In this document: positions 6,695 to 12,458 of the stretch, one piece after another
How the letters are laid out: each line of letters opens with the position of its first letter
How positions within the stretch are numbered: position 1 is the stretch's first letter
Origin: Ruminococcaceae bacterium UBA5891
Lineage (GTDB): Bacteria; Bacillota; Clostridia; Oscillospirales; Acutalibacteraceae
Reading direction: 5' to 3'
Length of the DNA: 12,458 nucleotides
Assembly: GCA_002431945.1 (NCBI GenBank)
Contig: DJET01000062.1
Location: 1 to 12,458, forward strand
Position numbers and translations under genes: made by a program
The notes under the pieces: model-generated
What the model was told of the DNA's origin: nothing
The model's database searches: none
What the model saw: the letters and a program-made list of their open reading frames with translations, nothing else

Positions 6695-8256
6695 AATTTT
6701 ATCTCCTGCGGTATGGGTTTTCGGTTTTTGTAATAATAAATATTTTTAAAGCCGAGCCTTGAAAGCTCGCTTAAAGCATAATCAAAGCCGTAGGCTATGC
6801 GCTTTGCAATATGCGCGTCCGAGCCCAAGGTTAAAAGATAACCGCCAAGCTCCTTATACCGCTTTATTATCGGTATATCGGGCATAAGAACATTGTAAGC
6901 GGTATCAAGACAAGATGTATTTATTTCCAATGCAATGCCCCTGTTAATTATTTCTTTAAGTATTATATCCGTTTTATCGGCAAATTTTTTCAGATCAACC
7001 GCTATTCCGTATTTTCCGCTTATGTATCTTAACGGGCAGGTAAGGTGCGAAAGCACGTCAAAATCCGTCGTTTTTATCATTTCAAGCATATCGTCAAAGT
7101 ATTTGGAAAGATATTTATTTATTTCGTCCGCTGAAAAGCAGGAAAAATCTATTTTCGAATACGGCAAGGTTTGATTTTTATATTGCACTGCATGAACCGA
7201 GCCTAACACAATATCGAAATTGCTGCCCGAAATCACCTCTTCGGCGTCCTTTTTATGCAATATGCTTTCGCCTATTTCAACCCCTGCAAGCACACTGCCG
7301 CCCATTTCGTGCGCGCAATCGGCTGACCTTTTTATAGGCGTTTTTACGTCCTGAAGCTTGCAGTATTCAATATCGCAGTGGTCGGTAATCGCAAATCCCG
7401 CAATTCCCCTTTCCTTTGACGCCTTTAAGCTGTCGTGCGGATCACATTCTGAATCGTGTGAAAAATGCGTATGCGTGTGGCAATCGAAAATACTGTTTCC
7501 CTTATTTTCGGGTTTTATCTGACCGGGAGTTTCAATAATATCCGCCCCGAATTTCTTTGCCGTTTCAAGCCCGTCGGTATCTGAAATTATCCAAAGACCT
7601 AATTTTCCGTATTTTTTAACGGTTTTACATAAGCTGCCGTCAGCCATCGGCACATTTACCCAATCGGTAACTGGCGACGGTACGGGCAGCCATATATACA
7701 GCTCGTTATCCTTTAAAATTTCCCGTAATTCGATAAGCCTGTTCTCATCTACGTAACCGTCGTAATGAATTTCCGCATTCGGAAAACGTGCGGCAGCCTT
7801 TTTAATATATTCCGTATCCGTGCTTGTAAAGCCGACGTGCGCGCCCGATTTTTCAACCGTATCAAAGAATATATCAGTTTGAAAATCGGAAAAATACTGA
7901 ATTTTATTGTCAAGCTTCACTGTTAAGCCGGTGTTTTTTGCAAATTCCAAAGCCTCCGCCAAAAGCGGTATTTGGGTTTCCCTGAATTTATATGCTTTGG
8001 CTATACCTGCGTCATACTGTAACGCCTGTTCGTAAGATATATCGGCTATCATAATTTCATTTTTTATCGCTGTGCCTTTTTTATCTCTGCAGGTTCGGTT
8101 AATACTTTTATCGTGCAAAATCACACATTTTCCGTCTGCCGTAAAGGCGGGGTCAAGCTCTATATAATCATACCCCTGCGCGGCGGCGGCAATAAATGCC
8201 GGCATAGTATTTTCGGGGAATTCCGTTCCTACCCCTCTGTGCGCCTGAAATTTCAT
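6691..8256 (-). CDS. GDPD-PHP fusion: glycerophosphodiester phosphodiesterase-like plus PHP phosphoesterase
   Basis: A 521-residue two-domain protein, lead gene of the operon. Residues about 1-248 are a glycerophosphodiester phosphodiesterase-type barrel: H6-R7-G8, PENT (14-17), E33 and D35 (IELD), H48-D49, and the closing FGADIIETPGQI. The usual late metal-ligand Glu (of LEIK) appears to be D116 in VKLDNK. Residues about 255-521 are a complete PHP phosphoesterase: HTHTH (260-264), TDHCD (291-295), GVEIG (325-329), GSVHAV (352-357), H404, E444 and SDAH (479-482), as in histidinol-phosphate phosphatases and related enzymes. The domains join at a short NKGNSI linker and read as one uninterrupted frame. 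The start ATG at 8256 has AAGAGG 8 nt upstream. A single protein could cut a phosphodiester and then remove phosphate; substrate unknown. Confidence 0.85.
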   Translation of the reverse strand: MKFQAHRGVGTEFPENTMPAFIAAAAQGYDYIELDPAFTADGKCVILHDKSINRTCRDKKGTAIKNEIMIADISYEQALQYDAGIAKAYKFRETQIPLLAEALEFAKNTGLTVKLDNKIQYFSDFQTDIFFDTVEKSGAHVGFTSTDTEYIKKAAARFPNAEIHYDGYVDENRLIELREILKDNELYIWLPVPSPVTDWVNVPMADGSLCKTVKKYGKLGLWIISDTDGLETAKKFGADIIETPGQIKPENKGNSIFDCHTHTHFSHDSECDPHDSLKASKERGIAGFAITDHCDIEYCKLQDVKTPIKRSADCAHEMGGSVLAGVEIGESILHKKDAEEVISGSNFDIVLGSVHAVQYKNQTLPYSKIDFSCFSADEINKYLSKYFDDMLEMIKTTDFDVLSHLTCPLRYISGKYGIAVDLKKFADKTDIILKEIINRGIALEINTSCLDTAYNVLMPDIPIIKRYKELGGYLLTLGSDAHIAKRIAYGFDYALSELSRLGFKNIYYYKNRKPIPQEIKL

Positions 8257-8274
8257 AACTGATACCTCTTTTTA

Positions 8275-8302
8275 TTGACAAATGAAATTATATGAATATA
8301 AT
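8275..8302 (+). promoter_or_regulatory. Sigma-A promoter of the deoR-like gene
   Basis: Consensus TTGACA at 8275-8280, a 16-bp spacer and consensus TATAAT at 8297-8302. The predicted start is near 8309, leaving a leader of about 73 nt before the ATG at 8382. It lies only 19 bp from the start codon of the divergent GDPD-PHP gene. Confidence 0.75.
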
Positions 8303-8326
8303 ATACTTATAAAATCAAATAATCAA
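8298..8326 (-). promoter_or_regulatory. Candidate promoter of the five-gene operon, overlapping the opposite promoter
   Basis: On the minus strand, TTGATT (8326-8321), a 17-bp spacer and TATTAT (8303-8298). The -10 occupies the same bases as the plus-strand -10, so the two promoters would compete. A second minus-strand TATAAT at 8292-8287 lacks a fitting -35. AATCAA is repeated at 8313-8318 and 8321-8326. Confidence 0.45.
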
Positions 8327-8351
8327 TAGCCGCCGCAAAAAATGATAAAAC

Positions 8352-8367
8352 GCTCAAAATATTGAGC
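8352..8367. promoter_or_regulatory. Palindrome in the deoR-like leader, candidate operator
   Basis: GCTCAA (8352-8357) and TTGAGC (8362-8367) are perfect inverted arms around AATA. The site is downstream of the predicted plus-strand start and 5 bp before the GGAG ribosome site. There is no T-run, so it is not a terminator. A DeoR-family roadblock or autoregulatory operator is plausible, as is a small leader hairpin. Confidence 0.45.
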
Positions 8368-8381
8368 ATTTGGAGCTGCAT

Positions 8382-9095
8382 ATGAACAAAGAAAGAGAAA
8401 AAAGAATACTTGAGATTGCAATTAAGGAAAAATCGGTCACGGTAAAGGATTTAGCGCAAAGGCTCTATTCAAGCGAACCGTCCATCAGGCGCGATTTATG
8501 CAGTCTTGAAAAGCAAAGGCTGCTGCGGCGCACTCACGGCGGCGCGGTGCTTAACGAAAACGCGCTTAATGAAATTAAAATTCCGTTTTTAATAAGAGAG
8601 CTTGAAAAAAGCGATGAAAAAATTAAAATCGCGCGAATGGCGGCAGAGCTGATAACCGATGAAAGCGTAATTTTTCTTGACGCTTCAACCAGCGCCTATT
8701 TTATGATTCCGTTTTTAGCCGAAAAAAGAGATATTATTGTTATAACAAACGGAATCAAGGCGCTCACGGCTTTAAGCGAAAATAATATTAACTGCATAGG
8801 CACGGGCGGCGAGGTTATAAATTCCTGCCTTGCCTTTGTGGGGGAGGAAGCCCACAGAACTATTGAACACTACAACGCAGACTTTTGCTTTTTTGCCTGC
8901 AGAGGTATATCCGAGGACGGCAGGCTGACCGATATTTCGCAGCCCGAAAATTCGGTAAGACTTAAAATGTTAGCGCACTCAAAGCAATCCTTTATGCTGT
9001 GCACAAGCGATAAAATGAATAAGGTTTATTATCACAATCTTTGCTCTGCAGATGATATAAGCGGAGTTATAAAGGCAGAGGAGAAAGACATATGA
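8382..9095 (+). CDS. DeoR-family transcriptional regulator
   Basis: A 237-residue DeoR-type regulator. The N-terminal winged helix-turn-helix spans about residues 5-56, with recognition helix around SEPSIRRDLCSLEK and the family signature RRTHGGA (49-55). The C-terminal phosphosugar-sensing domain shows FLDASTSAYF (98-107), ITNG (121-124) and SDKMNK (209-214), as in regulators answering sugar phosphates. ATG at 8382 is chosen because GGAG ends 6 nt upstream; an in-frame TTG at 8370 lies on top of that ribosome site and is unlikely. It overlaps the metallophosphoesterase gene by ATGA and diverges from the GDPD-PHP operon, so it probably regulates both directions, with a phosphorylated intermediate of the pathway as effector. 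The last point is inferred from the family. Confidence 0.88.
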   Translation: MNKEREKRILEIAIKEKSVTVKDLAQRLYSSEPSIRRDLCSLEKQRLLRRTHGGAVLNENALNEIKIPFLIRELEKSDEKIKIARMAAELITDESVIFLDASTSAYFMIPFLAEKRDIIVITNGIKALTALSENNINCIGTGGEVINSCLAFVGEEAHRTIEHYNADFCFFACRGISEDGRLTDISQPENSVRLKMLAHSKQSFMLCTSDKMNKVYYHNLCSADDISGVIKAEEKDI

Positions 9096-10213
9096 AAATT
9101 GCATGCTACACCGATATACATAATCAGCAAATAATGTTAAATTATCCTACCGTTTTGCGAAAATCCGCAATAATTGCCGCCGAAAATACGCTTAAAGAAT
9201 TCGGCAAAGCGGATTTATCCATAATAGGCGGCGATAATGTATCCGATTATCCATACTGGGACAGATCCTGCGCCCTGCCGTATAAAAACTGGCTTGATAT
9301 AAAGAAAAAGCTTGTTGATAACTTTGCCCGCACCGCAAAGGGTGAAAAGGTTTTGTATGTTAACGGCAATAACGATTTAATGCTCGGCGATTTGCCCACG
9401 GCGGATAATCCGCCCTACAACACCTGCGAATTTTATCACACAGGCCCTATGAAGGAAACGCTCGGCGAGCTCAGTGAAAGCGAGTATTACGGGGTTTACG
9501 CGAAGTCAAAGGGAAAGCAAGCGGGTTTATATCATTTGGCGTTTCACTATGTTATTAACGGCGTCGACTTTTTCGGGCTTAATATAGACCCGAACACCGC
9601 ATTTAACACACACGACGGGGTATATAACGAAGAAGCCCTTTTATGGCTTAAAAATAAGCTCGACGAGATAGACCCCGACGGCAGCAAGCTTATATTTGTT
9701 GCGGGACATCTTTCATACTATTATAGAAAGCACGGTAAAATTGAAAACTCCTGCGGCTCCGAAGAGGAAACAAGGGCTGTTTTAAGCGCATTTTCGGGGC
9801 ATAAAAATTTATTTTATCTGTACGGTCACGTGCACGGTCAGTCCTGCGTTTATAAAGACTCGGCAAGCGGAATTATACACATCGGAAAGGACTTAAAACC
9901 CTTAACCGACGAGTTAAGACCGAATGAAGATATACTTGAAAGAGCGGATTTCCGCCTTGTTCATATGGGAGGGCTTAGACCATTTCAAACCGCAAAGCCG
10001 TTTGAATTTTTCGAAAATGACGGACTTACGGGCAGACTGCCCTATGACACCGAGGACAAATTTTATGAATCGACAGGCACCCCTAAAATAGGGCAATACC
10101 TGATTATTGAAACAGACAAAGGCTTTGTTAACTTTAAATACAGAAATACCGGCTCTTTACCGGAATATTCGGTCGAAGACAAACCGAAAGAATATGCTGT
10201 AAGGATATTATAA
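9092..10213 (+). CDS. Calcineurin-like metallophosphoesterase
   Basis: A 373-residue cytosolic (no signal peptide) metallophosphoesterase. The family blocks are present in order: TDIH (7-10, D8 and H10), GGDN (46-49, D48), GNND (92-95), GH (205-206) and GHVH (245-248). In the third block the usual GNH(E/D) is GNND: metal-ligand N93 is kept but the His thought to assist leaving-group chemistry is N94. After the last block about 120 residues follow, including EFFENDGLTGRLPYD, that I do not recognise as a named domain. The start overlaps the deoR-like stop (ATGA at 9092-9095) with AGGAG upstream, so the genes are coupled. The enzyme could cleave a phosphodiester or phosphomonoester in the same pathway as the divergent GDPD-PHP operon; substrate unknown. 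Confidence 0.82.
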   Translation: MKIACYTDIHNQQIMLNYPTVLRKSAIIAAENTLKEFGKADLSIIGGDNVSDYPYWDRSCALPYKNWLDIKKKLVDNFARTAKGEKVLYVNGNNDLMLGDLPTADNPPYNTCEFYHTGPMKETLGELSESEYYGVYAKSKGKQAGLYHLAFHYVINGVDFFGLNIDPNTAFNTHDGVYNEEALLWLKNKLDEIDPDGSKLIFVAGHLSYYYRKHGKIENSCGSEEETRAVLSAFSGHKNLFYLYGHVHGQSCVYKDSASGIIHIGKDLKPLTDELRPNEDILERADFRLVHMGGLRPFQTAKPFEFFENDGLTGRLPYDTEDKFYESTGTPKIGQYLIIETDKGFVNFKYRNTGSLPEYSVEDKPKEYAVRIL

Positions 10214-10272
10214 AACAGTACATCGGCTTTGCTGCAATGCTTATCATTGCGGCAAAGCCGATGTTTCTGTTT
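10213..10272. terminator. Long bidirectional intrinsic terminator
   Basis: A 20-bp stem, 10220-10239 with 10245-10264, has only one T-G wobble and a 5-nt loop CTTAT. It is extended by outer arms AAACAG (10213-10218) and CTGTTT (10267-10272). T-rich tracts follow in both directions (TTTCTGTTT on plus; TGTTTTAT on minus). It lies between the convergent metallophosphoesterase (ends 10213) and GH20 (ends 10287) genes and should serve both. Confidence 0.85.
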
Positions 10273-10286
10273 CAAGCGCCGAATTT

Positions 10287-12089
10287 TTAACCCTGATATT
10301 TACCGGCGCTTATGGTTGAAATCCATTTATTCATAAATATAACCTCGCCGGAATTGCTGTTGCCGTACGGAAGTCTTTCCCCCTCAAGCTCCGGCAGGCT
10401 TTTTACCGAGCCGTTTACATATGCCGTTATTCTTTCTCTTGCGGTTTCAAGTCTTCTTAAAAGTCCGCCTATACGGATATCCTGTATTTCAAATCCAAAC
10501 GGTTTATTTTCATAAAACCACTGCGTTTCAAGATTATCCCTGAATGTATTTAAGCGGGTTATAAGCTCAGGCAATATCTCAGAAGATATTTTTTTCAGCG
10601 TATCAAGCTCTCGGTTATCGTACGCAGCCTTAATTTTAACGCCTAATTCAGCCTTAATTGCAAGCACCGAGCAAAGCGATCCTACGGTATCAAACAAATA
10701 TTTATAATCATTTTGGCAGGGTGCGATTTTTTCAATTTCTTTATATGCCCTTTCATATTTAACGCCTGCGCCTTCGGGAATATTCAGATCAAACATTCCG
10801 AGCATTGGGTCCTGAAACAAAAGATACTTGTGAGCCGATCTTATATCGTCATCGGTTTCAAGCAGCATAAATGCCTTTAAGTCGGCTCCCGTACAGGTAT
10901 TCAGTCTGTCTGATAATTCCTCTTCGGATACGCTGTCTTTAAACCCAAGCTCTGCCTGAAGCTGAAAAACCGGCAATACGGTATAAAGTCCCGCGTCTGC
11001 GCCGTCGTCGCCCCAGGCTGTTGTAAATACATCCTTTATGCCGTGCGTTTTACAGGCCTCAAGCGAGGCGCGCGTTCTTTTAAAGCTTGTGGAAAGCGCG
11101 GGTATATAGCCCTCCCACTTCCAGGCTCCCCCTGCAAATATCAGCTTGCCGGGCATATTTTTATGATTAACGATCATACGCTCATAGCTTGACTGACTGT
11201 CTTTATAATAATCCCAGTATACCTGATCGACGCCGTCGGGAACCGTGGCTGCTATTTCCGCAGAAACCGCGTTGGGACCGTAATAATCCCCGTCGTTCGC
11301 AAGCCTGAAATACATATCGCTCCACATCATAGGCTTAAAATTATATTTTTCACACAGCTTCACCACTTTGCCGAGATGGCGGCTCATCAGTGTAAATTTG
11401 TCGCTGTCCCCGTATAAATCGTAGTATCTGCCGCGGCCTAACATATGCGCCTCGTCCATACCTATATGTATCTTTTCCGTTCTGAAAACCTTTCGGCAGC
11501 TTTTAAGCATATCCTCTATAAAATCATAGGTTTCCGGTTCGTCAACTAACAAAATATCCTCAGTATCCCTTATTTTTCCGTATTTATCCCACTTTAAGGC
11601 AGATGTAAGATGTGCAAGCGTTTGTATGCAGGGCACAAGCTCAACACCGAAGCCATAGGCATATTCGTCCAATTCCCTAAGCTCATCGGCAGTATATCTG
11701 CCGCGCAGATATCCGAAATACTTATGACCCTCTATCTCATAGGTGTCCTCGGTATACAGCATAAGCGTATCCAAGCCCATAAGCGCCATCATACGTATCA
11801 GCCTTTTAACGGCCTCAACCGAGTTTACGGCGTTTCTTGAACAATCTATCATAATTCCGTTGCTGTTAAAACGGCACTGCTCGGCAATGCAAAAATCGGC
11901 TTCGCCGTATTTTTTAAGATAGCTTAAGGCTCTGCACAGATAAGCGGTCTTACCGTATCTGATGCTTATTTTTTTGCTTTCGCTTTTAATTTCAAAGCCG
12001 TTCATATCTTCGCTGCAAGAAAGGGCAAGCTCCCTGTTTTCCAAAGCCGCGCCAAGGCCTAACTCTGCCGATATAAGCTTAATATCCAT
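10287..12089 (-). CDS. GH20 beta-N-acetylhexosaminidase, GcnA-like
   Basis: A 600-residue enzyme with no signal peptide, so probably cytosolic. Residues about 1-72 resemble the short N-terminal alpha/beta domain of GH20, and about 75-390 the catalytic barrel: GIMIDCSRNAV (78-88, with R85 in the sugar-binding position), H160 in TLAHL, and IHIGMDEAH with the catalytic pair D212-E213. Tryptophan-rich stretches (MMWSDM, GGAWKWEGY) line the pocket. A helical C-terminal region of about 200 residues matches the GcnA-like branch in overall length. GH20 enzymes release terminal beta-linked GlcNAc or GalNAc by substrate-assisted catalysis. ATG at 12089 is preceded by AAGAGAG about 7 nt upstream. It begins 21 bp after a GH27-type gene, so the two form an operon acting on imported oligosaccharides. 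Confidence 0.87.
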   Translation of the reverse strand: MDIKLISAELGLGAALENRELALSCSEDMNGFEIKSESKKISIRYGKTAYLCRALSYLKKYGEADFCIAEQCRFNSNGIMIDCSRNAVNSVEAVKRLIRMMALMGLDTLMLYTEDTYEIEGHKYFGYLRGRYTADELRELDEYAYGFGVELVPCIQTLAHLTSALKWDKYGKIRDTEDILLVDEPETYDFIEDMLKSCRKVFRTEKIHIGMDEAHMLGRGRYYDLYGDSDKFTLMSRHLGKVVKLCEKYNFKPMMWSDMYFRLANDGDYYGPNAVSAEIAATVPDGVDQVYWDYYKDSQSSYERMIVNHKNMPGKLIFAGGAWKWEGYIPALSTSFKRTRASLEACKTHGIKDVFTTAWGDDGADAGLYTVLPVFQLQAELGFKDSVSEEELSDRLNTCTGADLKAFMLLETDDDIRSAHKYLLFQDPMLGMFDLNIPEGAGVKYERAYKEIEKIAPCQNDYKYLFDTVGSLCSVLAIKAELGVKIKAAYDNRELDTLKKISSEILPELITRLNTFRDNLETQWFYENKPFGFEIQDIRIGGLLRRLETARERITAYVNGSVKSLPELEGERLPYGNSNSGEVIFMNKWISTISAGKYQG

Positions 12090-12110
12090 TAAATTTCTCT
12101 CTTTCGTTTT

Positions 12111-12458
12111 TTATTTGTTAATTACACTGCAGCGGTACACAAGGCAGTCATACGGCTGTATATCGTGTATTATTGTGCCGTTTTTAACCGTTACGGTCTC
12201 GTCTTCCCACACATTGCGCATACAAAGCGTTTTACCCGTGCTTTCGGGCAGCCCCAATTCGTCAAGATTTACCCTTACTATTGCGGCGGCGCTGCCGAAG
12301 TTGAAAAAGCCTAACGCTATATCGCCGTTTTCAAGATTTTTGGCATATGCCTTAACGTTTCCGTCCCATATATTGGTAAGCTTGAACACCTGCCTGCAGT
12401 CTTCGTCCTGATTTATTTTTATAAGCTCCTTATTCGTAAGAATTTTAAGTGTCTCGTC
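12111..12458 (-). CDS. GH27 alpha-galactosidase-type glycosidase, C-terminal part (cut by window edge)
   Basis: The last 115 residues of a larger gene that enters from the right edge; the frame is open to base 12458. The segment LTNKELIKINQD just inside the edge matches the GH27 hallmark at the end of the catalytic barrel. It is followed by the antiparallel beta domain (AYAKNLENGDIALGFFNFG, then NVWEDE and DIQPYDCLVYRC) that closes GH27 enzymes. GH27 enzymes cleave terminal alpha-galactose or alpha-N-acetylgalactosamine; which one cannot be decided without the active site, which is outside the window. A GTG at 12389 is an internal codon, not the start. It is followed after 21 bp by the GH20 gene, suggesting sequential trimming of one oligosaccharide. 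Confidence 0.82.
   Translation of the reverse strand, partial: DETLKILTNKELIKINQDEDCRQVFKLTNIWDGNVKAYAKNLENGDIALGFFNFGSAAAIVRVNLDELGLPESTGKTLCMRNVWEDETVTVKNGTIIHDIQPYDCLVYRCSVINK

Noticed and set aside
8370..8381. TTG start giving the DeoR protein four extra residues
   Set aside because: That TTG overlaps the GGAG ribosome site that serves the ATG at 8382; DeoR proteins usually begin just before the KRxxxI segment.
10063..10275. 70-codon minus-strand frame across the terminator
   Set aside because: It would have to contain the whole bidirectional terminator hairpin and is antisense to the metallophosphoesterase 3' end.
11962..12411. 149-codon plus-strand open frame crossing the GH27/GH20 junction
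   Set aside because: Antisense to both glycosidase genes and their ribosome site; the serine- and leucine-rich product looks like a shadow.
1..12458. Defence system, prophage, CRISPR array, insertion sequence or RNA genes
   Set aside because: No nuclease, integrase, transposase, spaced repeats, terminal inverted repeats or tRNA/rRNA-like segments were seen; the genes are metabolic, regulatory or membrane proteins.

Overview
The window looks like chromosomal DNA of an AT-leaning Bacillota bacterium, most likely a gut- or rumen-type Clostridia. This is inferred from strong AGGAGG-type ribosome sites, sigma-A promoters (TTGACA/TATAAT), occasional TTG and GTG starts, tightly packed operons and intrinsic terminators. 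No phage, transposon, CRISPR, tRNA or rRNA signal was found.

Layout, left to right. (1) 1-548: the 3' region of a YgjV-type membrane protein gene (minus), whose last codons double as an intrinsic terminator for a plus-strand gene lying left of the window. (2) 697-3385: a divergent pair, a DUF4091/GH123-like glycoside hydrolase (minus) and an AraC-family regulator (plus, TTG start). They share a 199-bp control region with two good promoters and repeated sequences that could be operators. (3) 3398-8256: a compact five-gene minus-strand operon in the transcription order GDPD-PHP fusion phosphoesterase, PfkB sugar kinase, zinc-dependent polyol-type dehydrogenase, SGNH esterase/lipase-fold hydrolase, MgtC/SapB-type membrane protein. 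Its terminator lies inside the 3' coding end of the AraC gene. (4) 8275-10213: a divergent plus-strand pair, a DeoR-family regulator and a calcineurin-like metallophosphoesterase, joined by an ATGA overlap. (5) 10213-10272: a long bidirectional terminator. (6) 10287-12458: a minus-strand glycosidase operon, a GH27 alpha-galactosidase-type enzyme (cut by the right edge) followed by a GcnA-like GH20 beta-N-acetylhexosaminidase.

Two themes appear. The flanks carry non-secreted glycosidases (GH27, GH20, GH123-like) whose known families act on galactosides and N-acetylhexosaminides, as found in host or plant oligosaccharides. The middle is a DeoR-linked gene set combining three phosphoesterase modules (GDPD, PHP, metallophosphoesterase), an esterase, an NAD-type polyol dehydrogenase and a PfkB kinase. 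My working hypothesis is that this set catabolises a phosphodiester of a sugar or polyol, with phosphosugar-responsive DeoR control. The substrate is not readable from the sequence, and no transporter is present in the window. This middle locus, led by the two-enzyme fusion protein, is the best candidate for an undescribed pathway.
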